Positions 1 to 11,404 of a stretch of 49,819 nucleotides of DNA are shown piece after piece. The position numbers were made by a program, and so were the translations under genes. The stretch comes from Pseudomonas sp. CBZ-4 (GTDB taxonomy: Bacteria; Pseudomonadota; Gammaproteobacteria; Pseudomonadales; Pseudomonadaceae), in contig NZ_ANNV01000016.1 in assembly GCF_000346755.1 (NCBI RefSeq), forward strand, positions 1 through 49,819, given 5' to 3'. A model generated the notes under the pieces. The model was not told the DNA's origin. It saw only the letters and a program-made list of their open reading frames with translations, and did no database searches. Positions within the stretch are counted from its first letter, which is position 1, and each line of letters begins with the position of its first letter.

Positions 1-11
1 GGGGTGTCTAG

Positions 12-27
12 CTGTCAGAATTGACAG
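12..27. promoter_or_regulatory. Short perfect palindrome, possible operator
   Basis: CTGTCA and TGACAG form a perfect 6-bp inverted repeat around a 4-base centre. It lies just beyond the stop of the AraC-type gene, so it may belong to the promoter of a gene left of the window. It also fits CTGT-N8-ACAG, the outer part of a LexA box, but the centre is not the AT-rich TATA run expected for LexA. There is no T-run on either side, so it is a poor terminator candidate. Confidence 0.25.
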
Positions 28-83
28 TGCCGACGAAAGGCCGCGATTTGAAACGGTGAATCTGGGTGTTGGTGAAGATGCGT

Positions 84-989
84 TCAGCTTATGTTCTGTT
101 CGGTCAGGCGCTGTACCGCCAGGCGTCGGTAATGAGAGGGCGTCATACCCTTGAGCTGCTGGAAGCGCCGGTTGAAGTTGGAGATGTTGTTAAACCCCGA
201 CTCGAAGCACACATCCGTCACCGCCTTGTCGCCATCGGCCAACAACTCGCAGGACTTGCTGATGCGCAACCGATTGACGAATTCGATAAACGTGCGCCCG
301 GTGGCCTGTTTAAACACCCGCGAGAAATAGGTGGGCTTCATCCCCAGGTATTCCGCCACCTCCTCCAGCGGCAACTCCCGCGCGTAGTGGGCAAAGATGT
401 AGTCCACCGCACGGTTGGTGCGGTCGATGCTGTGTTCATCGGCCAGCTGCGGCGTCGTCGCACCCGACAGCAACTGGTAGTCCTCACACGCGCTCAACAC
501 TTCCAACAGGATAAAGAAGTGCCCCAACCTTGCCATACCCTGGGCATCCTCGATGCGTTGCATCAAGGTCATCGCCTGGGCAATGGTGTGTTTGCAGCGA
601 AATTCGATGCCGTACTGCGCGCGCTCCAGCAGCGGTGCCAGGCTTTTCAGTTCGGCGAAGATATGGCTGCCACCCTCAAACAGCTCGTCGGTAAAGTTCA
701 CCAGCATGTCGCGCTTGGGCACCACCTCGTCTTCCTCCACCTGGCTGATCCAGTTGTGCGGCAGGTTGGGGCCGGTGAGGAACAGGCTTTCGGGGTAGAA
801 GTTGCCGATATAGTCGCCGATAAACACCTTGCCGGAGCTGGCGACGATCAGGTGCAGCTCGTATTCCTTGTGGAAGTGCCAGCGCACCAGCGGGCAGGGG
901 AAGCCATGTTGGCGATAGATGATGGACAGACCGTTGTGATCGTCCATCAGCTCGTAGGAAGGGTCGGTGATGCGCGCGGCTCGGGTCAT
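84..989 (-). CDS. AraC/XylS-family transcriptional regulator (MtlR-like candidate)
   Basis: The 301-residue protein has the AraC layout. An N-terminal cupin-like sensor begins near residue 35 with HFHKEYELHLI. A C-terminal double helix-turn-helix spans roughly residues 190-290, including LPLEEVAEYLGMKPTYFSRV and, in the second helix pair, VCFESGFNNISNFNRRF. Length and overall look fit the Pseudomonas mannitol/arabitol activator MtlR, which in this genus lies just upstream of the mtlEFGK transporter genes; those genes would lie to the left, outside the window. The MtlR assignment is from memory and unproven. The AraC assignment is solid. The gene follows the glycosyltransferase gene on the same strand after 72 bases. 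The ribosome-binding site before ATG 989 is weak. Confidence 0.85.
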   Translation of the reverse strand: MTRAARITDPSYELMDDHNGLSIIYRQHGFPCPLVRWHFHKEYELHLIVASSGKVFIGDYIGNFYPESLFLTGPNLPHNWISQVEEDEVVPKRDMLVNFTDELFEGGSHIFAELKSLAPLLERAQYGIEFRCKHTIAQAMTLMQRIEDAQGMARLGHFFILLEVLSACEDYQLLSGATTPQLADEHSIDRTNRAVDYIFAHYARELPLEEVAEYLGMKPTYFSRVFKQATGRTFIEFVNRLRISKSCELLADGDKAVTDVCFESGFNNISNFNRRFQQLKGMTPSHYRRLAVQRLTEQNIS

Positions 990-1061
990 GCTGGCGTCGC
1001 TTTATTGTTGGTAGCGACCCGAATAATGCCCCTATGCGTGTAAGGCTGCCAGCGCCGATGT

Positions 1062-2351
1062 TTATACGGTGCGGTTTTTTGCCTCGATCCACTGCGACAT
1101 GTATTGCGTACTTTTATGGGCGTGGTGGCGCAGCATGCTGCCGGTAAAGTTGTTCCGGCGATGGGCGGCCAGGTTTTCCCGGCATTGCTCAAGGCACGCC
1201 ACCAGCGCCGGGGCATGACGGGCGTAGTCATAACGACGCGCAAGCAACTGGCGGCCCTGTTCCTGCGCCTCGGCCCAGCGCTCGCGGTCCTGATACAGCG
1301 CCACGGCGGCCGCGGCCAGTGCCGCTGCGCTCTGCTCGATGGCGCCCGGCCACGGTTGCTCATCGCCCATGGCTTCGGCACCGATCGGCGTGGTGACATT
1401 TGGCGTGCCGCAAAGCATGCCATCCGCCAGCTTGCCCTTGATCCCTGCACCAAAACGCAACGGCGCCAGGCAGATGCGCGCGGTGCTCATGACCTGCAAC
1501 GCATCCTCGGCCCAATTCATTACATGAAAGCCTTGCGCCGGGTTGTGCAGCGCCGTCGCCTTGGGCGGCGTGTAGGAACCGTAGATGTGCAGCTGGGCGC
1601 CCGGCAGTTGCTGGCGGATCAACGGCCACAGGCTGTTTTTCATCCACAGCACCGCATCCCAGTTGGGCGCGTGGCGGAAGTTGCCGATGCTGAGAAAGTG
1701 CGCGCGGTCTTCAAACGGTGCGAAGGGCGCGGTGGGCACCTCCAGCATCAGCGGGCACCAGTGGAGCAGGACGGCGGGCACCTTGAACTGCTCGGTGAGC
1801 AGGCGGGCTTCCACATCGGAAATCATCAGGCTGATATCACAGCGGTAAATCGCCGCGATCTCGCGCTTGGCGATGTCGGTGTCGGCCATCAGCTCGAACT
1901 CTTCCTTCAGGGCCGGGGCAAAGAGGGCGCTGAAGTCGTCGCTGTCGGGGTGGGCTTTCAGATGGTTCTTCAGGCGCTGCTGGCGAGCGTCGCGCAGGCT
2001 TTGCAGGTCGCAGGTTTCCAGGACGCGCAGGGCGTCGGGGCAGTGCTTTTCGACGCGCCAGCCGAACTGTTCTTCCATCATGAAGCGGTCAAACAGCACA
2101 ATGTCCGGGGCCAGTTCGCGGATGAAGTCATCGAAGCTGCTGTTATTGAGTTCGATGGCGCATTCGGCGATGCCCAGGGCTTGCAAGTCGGCCTTGTGCT
2201 CGCCCAGTGCGGCGGGGCTGCTGAAGGTAATGTCCCAACCTTGCGCAAGAAAAGTTTCGAGTATTTGCATCATATGCCCGCCCGCAGCCGAGGAGCGGGG
2301 TTCCGGCCAGACATAACCAATGACCAGGACTTTGGTGGCGGGTTGATTCAT
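1062..2351 (-). CDS. Glycosyltransferase, GT4-like (GT-B fold)
   Basis: This is a 429-residue protein starting at ATG 2351, chosen because AAGGA lies 9 bases upstream and the protein then opens with a Rossmann-type strand (KVLVIGYVWPEPRSSAAGG). The open frame extends upstream to 2573, but that extension is unlike the rest of the protein. The C-terminal half has the nucleotide-sugar site typical of GT4 enzymes: FLSIGNFRHAPNWDAV, then HIYGSY, then LAPLRFGAGIKGKLADGML and the following GTPNVTTPIGAEAM. It probably transfers a sugar from an NDP-sugar to an unknown acceptor. No other polysaccharide genes are adjacent, so the product cannot be guessed. Confidence 0.85.
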   Translation of the reverse strand: MNQPATKVLVIGYVWPEPRSSAAGGHMMQILETFLAQGWDITFSSPAALGEHKADLQALGIAECAIELNNSSFDDFIRELAPDIVLFDRFMMEEQFGWRVEKHCPDALRVLETCDLQSLRDARQQRLKNHLKAHPDSDDFSALFAPALKEEFELMADTDIAKREIAAIYRCDISLMISDVEARLLTEQFKVPAVLLHWCPLMLEVPTAPFAPFEDRAHFLSIGNFRHAPNWDAVLWMKNSLWPLIRQQLPGAQLHIYGSYTPPKATALHNPAQGFHVMNWAEDALQVMSTARICLAPLRFGAGIKGKLADGMLCGTPNVTTPIGAEAMGDEQPWPGAIEQSAAALAAAAVALYQDRERWAEAQEQGRQLLARRYDYARHAPALVACLEQCRENLAAHRRNNFTGSMLRHHAHKSTQYMSQWIEAKNRTV

Positions 2352-2595
2352 GACAGAAAAATCCTTGGGGGGCGGGTTCGTAGTGCGCCGAAAAGCCGCG
2401 ATTAAACCACAAATATCTTGATGCTCAGACCCGTTGGGAATGGAAGCAAACGTCGCGGGCTTGATTGCAAAATGAACTAGTGAACTGTCATTTGTCACAG
2501 TTATCAAACGCAGCTGCCCGCTGCTAGGTTGGTGGCTCCCTCCCAGTCTTGCGAGCCTGGGAGCCCGATCCATTCACCTATGGAGTCGCATTGAA

Positions 2596-3021
2596 ATGAA
2601 AAAGACACCTACGAGCCAGGCACCGGCTCAATCCAAACCCGAATCCAAACCAGATGAGCGCGCCTTGAGTTGGGCAGGAGATGAGTTCGTCGGGACTGTT
2701 GGTCGTCACACGGGGCGTTTGCAAATGCGCTGGCTGCGTACTGGAAATACCCTGACGATCCAGACATTGGCCTACTGGTTTACTTACGTGCGTGACCGTG
2801 ATCATGCAAATATCAACATTACGGTAAAAGCCAACGCAGGTGGAGAGTACAAGCTCAACTCCCCTGACGAAATGCAACAGAGAGGGCTCTGGATAACCTG
2901 GGATACCAATAAAACGCTGACTGTGGGCAACTCCACTCAATTTTCGGCCAACATTGAGTTTATCCCTGATACAGGCGGTATCGACGACCGAGTTAATGTC
3001 AGCAAGACCTACGCCATTTAA
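2596..3021 (+). CDS. Uncharacterised 141-residue protein, predicted beta-rich
   Basis: I do not recognise this family. The first 25 residues are polar and Lys/Pro/Ser-rich ([19 protein letters not shown]). The rest alternates polar and hydrophobic residues as in a beta-sandwich ([37 protein letters not shown]) and is rich in Trp, Tyr and Asn. There is no signal peptide, membrane segment or cysteine. TGGAG lies about 10 bases before ATG 2596. The base composition looks less GC-rich than tpx or the glycosyltransferase, which suggests later acquisition. It is transcribed divergently from the glycosyltransferase, and a hairpin follows the stop. A lectin-like, pore-forming or carbohydrate-binding role is only a guess from the beta-rich look. 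Confidence 0.7.
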   Translation: MKKTPTSQAPAQSKPESKPDERALSWAGDEFVGTVGRHTGRLQMRWLRTGNTLTIQTLAYWFTYVRDRDHANINITVKANAGGEYKLNSPDEMQQRGLWITWDTNKTLTVGNSTQFSANIEFIPDTGGIDDRVNVSKTYAI

Positions 3022-3029
3022 CCCTCGAT

Positions 3030-3066
3030 GGGCCGTACGAAATTTCTGTATTAACGGCCCGTTTCC
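3030..3066 (+). terminator. Hairpin after the orphan gene, possible terminator
   Basis: GGGCCGT (3030-3036) pairs with ACGGCCC (3054-3060), followed by GTTTCC. The 17-base loop is AT-rich and the T-run is short, so termination would be weak. A second hairpin, CCGCAAA with TTTGCGG, follows at 3065-3086. Both lie in the leader region of tpx and could instead shape its messenger. Confidence 0.35.
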
Positions 3067-3164
3067 GCAAAAGAATCCGTTTGCGGGTAGGTGCAGTTCA
3101 CGCTTTGTGGTTAACTTCCGCCTCTCGAATTCGTTTAACCCAACACAGCAAAAGGATTCCGTTC

Positions 3165-3665
3165 ATGGCTCAAGTCACTCTCCGTGGTAACCCTGTCCAG
3201 GTTGAAGGCGATCTGCCACAAGTCGGCGCCCAAGCCGCTGATTTCACCCTGACTGCCGGCGATCTGTCGGACGCCACCCTGGCCACTTTCGCCGGCAAGC
3301 GCAAAATTCTGAACATCTTCCCAAGCGTCGACACCCCGACCTGCGCGACCTCGGTGCGCAAGTTCAACGCCCAGGCCAATGATCTGGTCAACACCGTTGT
3401 GCTGTGCATTTCCTCGGACCTGCCATTCGCCCAGGCGCGCTTCTGTGGTTCCGAAGGCCTGGAAAACGTGAAGAACCTGTCGGATTTCCGCAGCGCTGCG
3501 TTCTCCGAGGACTACGGCGTGAACATCGTTGACGGCCCACTGCGCAGCCTGACCGCACGCGCAGTCGTCGTACTGGACGAAAACGATAAAGTCCTGCACA
3601 GCGAGCTGGTCGCCGAAATCGGCAACGAGCCCAACTACGAAGCAGCCCTGGCTGTTTTGAAGTAA
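3165..3665 (+). CDS. tpx: Thiol peroxidase Tpx (atypical 2-Cys peroxiredoxin)
   Basis: The 166-residue protein reduces hydrogen peroxide and organic peroxides using thioredoxin, probably in the periplasm or cytoplasm. The peroxidatic cysteine is Cys60 in the motif [11 protein letters not shown]. The resolving cysteine is Cys94 in ARFCGSEGL, the same spacing as Cys61/Cys95 in E. coli Tpx. The length matches the family. ATG 3165 is preceded by AAAGGA at good spacing; the frame stays open further upstream but without family-like sequence. It appears monocistronic, with its own terminator downstream. Confidence 0.97.
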   Translation: MAQVTLRGNPVQVEGDLPQVGAQAADFTLTAGDLSDATLATFAGKRKILNIFPSVDTPTCATSVRKFNAQANDLVNTVVLCISSDLPFAQARFCGSEGLENVKNLSDFRSAAFSEDYGVNIVDGPLRSLTARAVVVLDENDKVLHSELVAEIGNEPNYEAALAVLK

Positions 3666-3717
3666 CTGTATCGGCGCACGACTGTCGTCTGGCAGTAACA
3701 CGCGTGCTACATGATTG

Positions 3718-3748
3718 CGGCCTGGCCTAGTCCAGGCCGTTTTCATTT
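3718..3748 (+). terminator. Rho-independent terminator of tpx
   Basis: CGGCCTGG (3718-3725) pairs perfectly with CCAGGCCG (3732-3739) across a 6-base loop and is followed by TTTTCATTT. It separates tpx from the efflux operon. Confidence 0.85.
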
Positions 3749-3897
3749 AAGGGTCAAACGCTTAGCTGAATTAGCCGATGGACTAAGGTCAGAAGTTAAA
3801 AGTTGTAAGCCCAAGGTAAATAGCCGGTAAAGGCGCTTCTCTAAACGCGCTCCAGTGCTTATCTTTCAGCCTCCCAAAGAAGAAGCTCTCGCGCCCA

Positions 3898-5202
3898 ATG
3901 GTTGATCAATCCATGCAATCCTCCCCCCGTAAGTCCCGCCGCTGGCTGTTTGGCCTGCTTGTGCTGCTGGTTATCGCCGGCCTGTGCTGGAAATTCTGGC
4001 CCGCCAGCCACAAGGACGATGCCGCCCAGGCGCCAGCCGGGCGTGCCGGCAAGTCGGGGATGATGCGCCCGGGCTTCGGCGGTTCTGCCGGCCCGGTGCC
4101 GGTGCGTGTGGCGCCTGCGGTGCTCGGCGAGTTCCCGGTGTACTACAAGGCGCTGGGCACGGTGACCGCGCTCAACACCATCAACGTGCGCAGCCGGGTG
4201 GGCGGAGAGCTGGTGAAGATCGCCTTTGAAGAAGGGCAGATGGTCAAGGCCGGCGACCTGCTGGCCGAGATCGACCCGCGCAGCTACCAGAACGCCTTGC
4301 TCCAGGCCCAGGGCACGCTGTTGCAGAACCAGGCGCAACTGAAAAACGCCCAGGTGGATGTCGAGCGTTATCGCGGCCTGTATGCCCAGGACAGTATTGC
4401 CAAGCAGACCCTGGACACCGCCGAAGCGCTGGTCCTGCAATACCAGGGCACGGTCAAGACCAACCAGGGTGCGGTGGATGACGCCAAGCTCAACCTGGAA
4501 TTCACCAAGATCCGCGCGCCCATCGGTGGCCGTGTCGGCTTGCGCCAGGTGGACGTGGGCAACCTGGTGGCGGCGAACGACACCACATTCATCGCCGTAA
4601 TCACCCAGACCCAACCGATCAACGTGGTCTTCACCCTGCCGGAAAACACCCTGGACACCGTGCTCACCCGCTACCACGCCGGCAACAAGCTGCCGGTGGA
4701 AGCCTGGGACCGTGGCGACGTGAAAAAACAGGCCGTCGGTGTGTTGCAAAGCCTGGACAACCAGATCGACGTGACCACCGGTACCCTGAAATTCAAGGGG
4801 CGCTTCGATAACAAGGACCAGGCACTGTTCCCCAACCAGTTCGTCAATGTGCACCTGCTCGCCGACACCCTGCACAACGTGGTGCTGGCGCCATCTGCGG
4901 CGATCCAGTTCGGCAACAACGGCACCTTTGTCTACAAGCTCGATGGCGACAAGAAGGTCAAGATCCAACCCCTGGTCATTGGTGACACCGACGGCGACAA
5001 CACCGTGATCAAGCAAGGCCTGGTGGCCGGTGATCGCGTGGTACTGGAAGGCACCGACCGCCTGAAGGACGGCACTGAAATCGAAGTGGTCAACGACAGC
5101 ACCGAAGTGCTGACCACCCCGACCGAGCACCTGCAAGGCAAGCCTGCGGCGAAAGGGGAGACCGGCACCACCGCCGGCAAGGCGCAAAAGGTCGGTTCAT
5201 GA
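3898..5202 (+). CDS. muxA: MuxA/MdtA-type RND efflux periplasmic adaptor
   Basis: This 434-residue membrane-fusion protein links the two RND pumps to the outer-membrane channel. A single N-terminal membrane anchor ([18 protein letters not shown], about residues 15-32) is followed by a barrel-sandwich/lipoyl-like region ([20 protein letters not shown]), an alpha-helical hairpin rich in Gln and Ala, and a beta-barrel with the motif [18 protein letters not shown]. The order adaptor, two RND genes, outer-membrane factor is that of MuxABC-OpmB of P. aeruginosa and MdtABC of E. coli. The stop overlaps the next start by four bases (ATGA 5199-5202). The site before ATG 3898 is weak; ATG 3913 is an alternative start. 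Confidence 0.92.
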   Translation: MVDQSMQSSPRKSRRWLFGLLVLLVIAGLCWKFWPASHKDDAAQAPAGRAGKSGMMRPGFGGSAGPVPVRVAPAVLGEFPVYYKALGTVTALNTINVRSRVGGELVKIAFEEGQMVKAGDLLAEIDPRSYQNALLQAQGTLLQNQAQLKNAQVDVERYRGLYAQDSIAKQTLDTAEALVLQYQGTVKTNQGAVDDAKLNLEFTKIRAPIGGRVGLRQVDVGNLVAANDTTFIAVITQTQPINVVFTLPENTLDTVLTRYHAGNKLPVEAWDRGDVKKQAVGVLQSLDNQIDVTTGTLKFKGRFDNKDQALFPNQFVNVHLLADTLHNVVLAPSAAIQFGNNGTFVYKLDGDKKVKIQPLVIGDTDGDNTVIKQGLVAGDRVVLEGTDRLKDGTEIEVVNDSTEVLTTPTEHLQGKPAAKGETGTTAGKAQKVGS

Positions 5203-8200
5203 ACCTGTCGCGGCTGTTTATTCTTCGCCCGGTCGCCACCACGCTGAGCATGCTCGCCATTGTGTTGGCCGGCATCATTTCGTATCGCTTGTTGCCGGTG
5301 TCGGCGTTGCCCCAGGTGGATTACCCGACCATCCGCGTGATGACCCTGTACCCCGGCGCCAGCCCGGACGTGATGACCAGTGCCGTCACCGCGCCGCTGG
5401 AGCGCCAGTTCGGGCAAATGCCGGGCCTGACGCAGATGGCGTCCACCAGTTCCGGTGGCGCGTCGGTGCTGACCCTGCGCTTCAACCTCGACGTCAACAT
5501 GGACGTCGCCGAGCAACAGGTGCAGGCCGCGATCAACGCCGCCACCAACCTGTTGCCCAAGGACCTGCCGGCGCCGCCGGTGTACAACAAGGTCAACCCG
5601 GCAGATACCCCGGTGCTGACCCTCGCGGTCACGTCCAAGACCATGCTGCTGCCCAAGCTCAATGACCTGGTCGATACGCGCATGGCGCAGAAAATCGCGC
5701 AGATCAGCGGTGTCGGCATGGTCAGCATCGCCGGCGGCCAGCGCCAGGCCGTGCGTATCAAGGTCAACCCCGAGGCCCTGGCGGCGAACGGCTTGAACCT
5801 GTCGGATGTGCGCACCCTGATCGCCGCGTCCAACGTCAACCAGCCCAAGGGCAACTTCGACGGCCCGACGCGCGTGTCGATGCTCGATGCCAACGACCAG
5901 TTGGTCTCGCCGCAGCAATACGCCGAATTGATCCTGGCCTACAACAACGGCGCGCCGCTGCGCTTGAAAGACGTGGCACAGATCGTCGATGGCGCCGAAA
6001 ACGAGCGCCTCGCCGCCTGGGCCAATGAAAACCAGGCCGTGCTCCTGAATATCCAGCGCCAGCCCGGCGCCAACGTGATCGAGGTGGTCGACCGCATCAA
6101 GGCGCTGCTGCCAAGCATCACCGACAACCTGCCGGCCGGCCTCGACGTGCTGGTGCTCACCGACCGTACCCAGACCATCCGCGCCTCGGTCACCGACGTG
6201 CAGCACGAATTGCTCATCGCCATCGCCCTGGTGGTGATGGTGACCTTCCTGTTCCTGCGCCGGGTCAGCGCGACGATCATTCCCTCCATTGCCGTGCCGC
6301 TGTCGCTGGTGGGCACCTTTGGCGTGATGTACCTGGCCGGGTTCTCCATCAACAACCTGACGCTGATGGCCCTGACCATCGCCACCGGGTTTGTGGTGGA
6401 CGATGCCATCGTGATGCTGGAGAACATCTCGCGCTACATCGAAGAAGGCGAGACGCCACTGGCCGCTGCGCTCAAGGGCGCCAAGCAGATTGGCTTCACC
6501 TTGATCTCCCTGACCCTGTCGCTGATCGCCGTATTGATCCCGTTGCTGTTCATGGCCGATGTGGTGGGGCGCTTGTTCCGCGAATTTGCCATCACCCTGG
6601 CGGTGGCGATCCTGATTTCCCTAGTGGTGTCCCTGACCCTCACGCCGATGATGTGCGCGCGCCTGCTCAAGCGTGAGCCCAAGGAAGAGGAACAAAGCCG
6701 CTTCTACAAGGCCAGTGGCGCGTGGATCGACTGGATGATCGAAGCCTACGGGCGCAAGTTGCAGTGGGTGCTCAAGCACCAGCCACTGACCCTGCTGGTG
6801 GCGATCGCCACCCTCGGCCTGACCGTGGTGTTGTACCTGGTGGTGCCCAAGGGTTTCTTCCCGGTGCAGGACACCGGCGTGATCCAGGGTATTTCCGAAG
6901 CGCCGCAGTCGATTTCCTTTGCGGCCATGAGCCAGCGCCAGCAGGAGTTGGCCAAGATCATCCTGGCCGACCCGGCGGTGCAAAGCCTGTCGTCCTACAT
7001 TGGTGTGGATGGCGACAACGCCACGCTCAACAGCGGCCGCTTGCTGATCAACCTCAAGCCCCACGGCCAGCGCGACTTGAGCGCGGCCGAGGTGATCACC
7101 CGCCTGCAACCGGAACTCGACAAGCTGGTGGGCATCCGCCTGTTCATGCAGCCGGTGCAGGATTTGACCATCGAAGACCGCGTCAGCCGCACCCAGTACC
7201 AGTTCAGTATGTCGTCGCCAGACGCTGACCTGTTGGCGCTGTGGAGCGACAAGCTGGTACACGCCTTGAGTCAGTTGCCGGAACTCACCGACGTCGCCAG
7301 CGACCTGCAAGACAAGGGTTTGCAGGTGTTCCTGGTGATCGACCGTGATGCCGCCTCGCGCCTGGGCGTGACGGTATCGACCATCACCGACGCGCTGTAC
7401 GACGCCTTCGGCCAGCGGCAGATTTCCACGATCTACACCCAGGCCAGCCAGTACCGCGTGGTGTTGCAGGCGCAATCCGGCGAAACCCTCGGCCCGGATG
7501 CGCTGAACCAGATCCACGTGAAAACCACCGATGGCGGCCAGGTGCGCCTGTCCAGCCTGGCCCGGGTCGAACAGCGCCAGGCGCAGTTGGCGATCGCGCA
7601 TATCGGCCAGTTCCCGGCGGTGATGATGTCGTTCAACCTGGCCCCCGGCGTGGCGCTGGGCAAAGGCGTGGAGCTGATCAACCAGACCCAGAAAGACATC
7701 GGCATGCCGGTGGGCGTGCAGACCCAGTTCCAGGGCGCGGCCCAGGCGTTCGAAGCGTCGCTGTCGAGCACCTTGCTGCTGATCCTGGCGGCGGTGGTGA
7801 CCATGTACATCGTGCTTGGCGTGCTCTACGAGAGCTATATCCACCCGATCACCATTCTGTCGACCTTGCCGTCGGCAGCAGTGGGCGCCTTGTTGGCGTT
7901 GCTGCTCAGCGGCAATGACCTGGGCATGATCGCGATCATCGGCATCATCTTGCTGATCGGTATCGTGAAAAAGAACGCGATCATGATGATCGACTTCGCC
8001 CTCGACGCGGAACGCAACCAGGGCCTCGACCCGCAGACCGCCATTTACCAGGCGGCACTGTTGCGTTTCCGGCCGATCCTGATGACCACATTGGCCGCGC
8101 TGTTTGGCGCAGTGCCATTGATGCTGGCCACCGGTTCGGGCGCGGAATTGCGCCAGCCCCTGGGTCTGGTGATGGTCGGCGGTTTGCTGGTGAGCCAGGT

Positions 8201-8300
8201 GCTGACCCTGTTCACCACCCCGGTGATCTACCTGTACTTCGACCGCCTCGGTCGGCGCTGGCGCAAAGAGCCGCAAAGCCTGGAGCCGGTTGAGTCATGA
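5199..8300 (+). CDS. muxB: MuxB/MdtB-type RND multidrug efflux pump
   Basis: This 1,033-residue inner-membrane proton/drug antiporter of the HAE-RND family has the expected 12-helix layout with two large periplasmic loops. TM4 carries the proton-relay aspartates D401-D402 in [12 protein letters not shown]. The later conserved lysine is in [15 protein letters not shown]. MuxB and MuxC probably assemble as a mixed trimer, as shown for MdtB2C in E. coli. The gene is translationally coupled on both sides by ATGA overlaps. The known family substrates are novobiocin, aztreonam, macrolides and bile-salt-like amphiphiles; the spectrum here is inferred. Confidence 0.95.
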   Translation: MNLSRLFILRPVATTLSMLAIVLAGIISYRLLPVSALPQVDYPTIRVMTLYPGASPDVMTSAVTAPLERQFGQMPGLTQMASTSSGGASVLTLRFNLDVNMDVAEQQVQAAINAATNLLPKDLPAPPVYNKVNPADTPVLTLAVTSKTMLLPKLNDLVDTRMAQKIAQISGVGMVSIAGGQRQAVRIKVNPEALAANGLNLSDVRTLIAASNVNQPKGNFDGPTRVSMLDANDQLVSPQQYAELILAYNNGAPLRLKDVAQIVDGAENERLAAWANENQAVLLNIQRQPGANVIEVVDRIKALLPSITDNLPAGLDVLVLTDRTQTIRASVTDVQHELLIAIALVVMVTFLFLRRVSATIIPSIAVPLSLVGTFGVMYLAGFSINNLTLMALTIATGFVVDDAIVMLENISRYIEEGETPLAAALKGAKQIGFTLISLTLSLIAVLIPLLFMADVVGRLFREFAITLAVAILISLVVSLTLTPMMCARLLKREPKEEEQSRFYKASGAWIDWMIEAYGRKLQWVLKHQPLTLLVAIATLGLTVVLYLVVPKGFFPVQDTGVIQGISEAPQSISFAAMSQRQQELAKIILADPAVQSLSSYIGVDGDNATLNSGRLLINLKPHGQRDLSAAEVITRLQPELDKLVGIRLFMQPVQDLTIEDRVSRTQYQFSMSSPDADLLALWSDKLVHALSQLPELTDVASDLQDKGLQVFLVIDRDAASRLGVTVSTITDALYDAFGQRQISTIYTQASQYRVVLQAQSGETLGPDALNQIHVKTTDGGQVRLSSLARVEQRQAQLAIAHIGQFPAVMMSFNLAPGVALGKGVELINQTQKDIGMPVGVQTQFQGAAQAFEASLSSTLLLILAAVVTMYIVLGVLYESYIHPITILSTLPSAAVGALLALLLSGNDLGMIAIIGIILLIGIVKKNAIMMIDFALDAERNQGLDPQTAIYQAALLRFRPILMTTLAALFGAVPLMLATGSGAELRQPLGLVMVGGLLVSQVLTLFTTPVIYLYFDRLGRRWRKEPQSLEPVES

Positions 8301-11300
8301 ACCTGTCCGGACCTTTCATCCGCCGGCCGGTAGCCACCATGTTGCTGAGCCTGGCGATCATGTTGCTGGGCGGTGTGAGCTTCAACCTGCTGCCGGTGTC
8401 GCCGTTGCCGCAGATCGACTTTCCGGTGATCGTGGTCTCGGCGAGCTTGCCCGGGGCCAGCCCCGAGGTGATGGCCTCTACCGTGGCGACGCCGCTGGAG
8501 CGCTCGTTCGGCGCGATTGCCGGCATCACCACCATGAGCAGCAATTCCAGCCAGGGTTCGACGCGGGTGATCCTCGCGTTCGACTCCGACCGCGATATCA
8601 ACGGCGCCGCGCGGGAAGTGCAGGCGGCGATCAATGCCTCGCGCAACCTGCTGCCCAGCGGTATGCGCAGCATGCCGACCTACAAGAAGATCAACCCGTC
8701 CCAGGCGCCGATCATGGTGCTGTCGCTGACCTCGGACGTGTTGCAGAAGGGCCAGTTGTACGATTTGGCCTCGACGATCCTCTCGCAAAGCCTGTCCCAG
8801 GTGCCCGGCGTGGGGGAAGTGCAGATCGGCGGCAGCTCGCTGCCAGCCGTGCGCATCGAACTCGAACCCAAGGCCCTCGACCAGTACGGCGTGGCTCTCG
8901 ACGATGTGCGCAACACCATCGCCAATGCCAACCAGCGCCGGCCCAAGGGCTCCCTGGAAGACAGTGAGCGCAACTGGCAGATCCAGGCCAATGACCAGCT
9001 GGAAAAAGCCAAGGACTACGAACCGTTGCTGATCCGCTACCAGAACGGCGCGGCCCTGCGCCTGGGCGATGTGGCAAAGATCAGCGACGGCGTGGAGGAC
9101 CGCTACAACAGTGGTTTCTTCAACAACGAACCGGCCGTGCTGCTGGTGATCAACCGCCAGTCCGGCGCCAACATCATCGAGACCGTCCGCCAGATCAAGG
9201 CCCAGCTGCCGGCGTTGCAGGCGGTGCTGCCGTCCAGCGTCAAGCTCAACCTGGCCATGGACCGCTCGCCCGTTATCACCGCGACCCTGCATGAAGCCGA
9301 GATGACCTTGCTGATTGCCGTCGCCCTGGTGATCCTGGTGGTGTACCTGTTCCTCGGCAATTTCCGCGCTTCGCTGATTCCGACGCTGGCGGTGCCGGTG
9401 TCACTGGTGGGCACCTTTGCGGTGATGTACCTGTTCGGGTTCTCGCTGAACAACTTCTCGCTGATGGCGTTGATCCTCGCCACCGGCCTGGTGGTGGACG
9501 ATGCCATCGTGGTGCTGGAGAACATTTCCCGGCATATCGACGACGGCGTGCCACCGATGAAAGCGGCGTACCTGGGGGCCCAGGAAGTCGGCTTCACCTT
9601 GCTGTCGATGAACGTGTCGCTGGTGGCGGTGTTCCTGTCCATCCTGTTTATGGGCGGGATCGTCACCAACCTGTTCCGTGAGTTTTCCATCACCTTGTCG
9701 GCGGCGATCATCGTCTCGCTGATCGTCTCGCTGACCCTGACCCCGATGCTCTGCGCCCGTTGGCTCAAGCCCCATGTCAAAGGCCAGATGACCGGCTTGC
9801 AGCGCTGGAGCCAGAAGGTCAACGACCGCATGGTCGCCGGCTACGCCACCAGCCTCGACTGGGTGCTGCGTCACCGGCGTCTAACCCTGCTCAGCCTGTT
9901 GATCACCGTGGGCGTGAATATCGCGCTGTACGTGGTGGTGCCCAAGACGTTCATGCCGCAGCAGGACACCGGCCAGTTGATCGGCTTTGTACGCGGCGAT
10001 GACGGCCTGTCGTTCAACGTGATGCAACCGAAGATGGAGACCTTCCGCATCGCTGTGCTCAAGGACCCGGCGGTGCAGAGCGTGGCCGGCTTTATCGGTG
10101 GCAACAACGGCACCAACAACGCGGTGATGCTGGTGCGCCTCAAGCCCATCAGCGAGCGCAAGGTCTCGGCCCAGGCGGTGATCGAGCGCTTGCGCAAGAA
10201 CGTCCCATTGGTGCCGGGCGGGCGCTTGTTCCTGATGGCCGACCAGGACCTGCAATTTGGTGGCAGTCGCGACCAGAGCAGCGCGCAGTATTCCTACATC
10301 CTGCAAAGCGGTGACCTGGCCGCGTTGCGCCTGTGGTACCCGAAAGTGGTCAGCGCCTTGCGCGAGCTGCCGGAACTGACCGCCATCGACGCCCGCGAAG
10401 GCCGGGGTGCGGCGCAGGTCACGCTGATTGTCGACCGCGACCAGGCCAAGCGCCTGGGCATCGACATGGCGATGGTCACGGCGGTGTTGAACAACGCCTA
10501 CAGCCAGCGGCAGATTTCCACCATCTATGACAGCCTCAACCAGTACCAGGTGGTGATGGAGGTCAATCCGAAATACGCCCAGGACCCGATCACCCTGAAC
10601 CAGATGCAGGTGATCACCTCCACTGGCGCGCGGGTGCCGTTGTCGACCATCGCCCATTACGAAAACAGCCTGGCGGACGACCGCGTCAGCCACGAAGGCC
10701 AGTTCGCCTCGGAGAACATTGCCTTCGACATGGCACCCGGGGTCACGGTGGAGCAGGGCACCGCCGCCATCGAACGGGCGATTGCCAAGGTCGGCTTGCC
10801 GGAAGACGTGATCGCGAAGATGGCCGGCACCGCCGACGCCTTCGCCGCGACGCAGAAGGGCCAGCCGTTCATGATCCTGGGTGCGTTGGTGGCGGTGTAC
10901 CTGGTGCTGGGCATCTTGTATGAAAGCTACATTCACCCGTTGACCATCCTCTCGACCCTGCCGTCGGCGGGGGTTGGCGCGTTGCTGTCGATCTACCTGC
11001 TGGGCGGCGAGTTCAGCCTGATCTCCCTGCTGGGCTTGTTCCTGCTGATTGGCGTGGTGAAGAAAAACGCGATCCTGATGATCGACCTTGCTTTGCAATT
11101 GGAGCGGCATGACGGCATGAGCCCGCTGGAGTCGATCCGCAGCGCCTGCCTGCTGCGCTTGCGGCCGATCCTGATGACCACCCTGGCGGCAATCCTCGGC
11201 GCGCTGCCGCTGTTGCTCGGCACCGCCGAAGGCGCGGAAATGCGCCAGCCCCTGGGCCTGACCATTATCGGCGGCCTGGTGTTCAGCCAGATCCTGACCC

Positions 11301-11404
11301 TTTACACCACCCCGGTGGTCTACCTCTATCTCGACCGCGCGCGCCATCGCTTCAACGCCTGGCGTGGCGTGCGTACCGATGCTGCCCTGGACACTGCGCT
11401 ATGA
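8297..11404 (+). CDS. muxC: MuxC/MdtC-type RND multidrug efflux pump
   Basis: This 1,035-residue RND permease is the second pump subunit. The proton-relay pair is D401-D402 in [12 protein letters not shown], and the conserved lysine motif is [15 protein letters not shown]. The porter and funnel domains are full length. Similarity to MuxB is visible throughout (NLSxxFIxRPVATxL at the start, [14 protein letters not shown] near the end), reflecting an old tandem duplication. The start overlaps the muxB stop and the stop overlaps the opmB start, each by four bases. Confidence 0.95.
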   Translation: MNLSGPFIRRPVATMLLSLAIMLLGGVSFNLLPVSPLPQIDFPVIVVSASLPGASPEVMASTVATPLERSFGAIAGITTMSSNSSQGSTRVILAFDSDRDINGAAREVQAAINASRNLLPSGMRSMPTYKKINPSQAPIMVLSLTSDVLQKGQLYDLASTILSQSLSQVPGVGEVQIGGSSLPAVRIELEPKALDQYGVALDDVRNTIANANQRRPKGSLEDSERNWQIQANDQLEKAKDYEPLLIRYQNGAALRLGDVAKISDGVEDRYNSGFFNNEPAVLLVINRQSGANIIETVRQIKAQLPALQAVLPSSVKLNLAMDRSPVITATLHEAEMTLLIAVALVILVVYLFLGNFRASLIPTLAVPVSLVGTFAVMYLFGFSLNNFSLMALILATGLVVDDAIVVLENISRHIDDGVPPMKAAYLGAQEVGFTLLSMNVSLVAVFLSILFMGGIVTNLFREFSITLSAAIIVSLIVSLTLTPMLCARWLKPHVKGQMTGLQRWSQKVNDRMVAGYATSLDWVLRHRRLTLLSLLITVGVNIALYVVVPKTFMPQQDTGQLIGFVRGDDGLSFNVMQPKMETFRIAVLKDPAVQSVAGFIGGNNGTNNAVMLVRLKPISERKVSAQAVIERLRKNVPLVPGGRLFLMADQDLQFGGSRDQSSAQYSYILQSGDLAALRLWYPKVVSALRELPELTAIDAREGRGAAQVTLIVDRDQAKRLGIDMAMVTAVLNNAYSQRQISTIYDSLNQYQVVMEVNPKYAQDPITLNQMQVITSTGARVPLSTIAHYENSLADDRVSHEGQFASENIAFDMAPGVTVEQGTAAIERAIAKVGLPEDVIAKMAGTADAFAATQKGQPFMILGALVAVYLVLGILYESYIHPLTILSTLPSAGVGALLSIYLLGGEFSLISLLGLFLLIGVVKKNAILMIDLALQLERHDGMSPLESIRSACLLRLRPILMTTLAAILGALPLLLGTAEGAEMRQPLGLTIIGGLVFSQILTLYTTPVVYLYLDRARHRFNAWRGVRTDAALDTAL

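Noticed and set aside
12..27. LexA (SOS) box
   Set aside because: CTGT-N8-ACAG fits, but the central bases CAGAATTG lack the AT-rich TATA core of known LexA sites.
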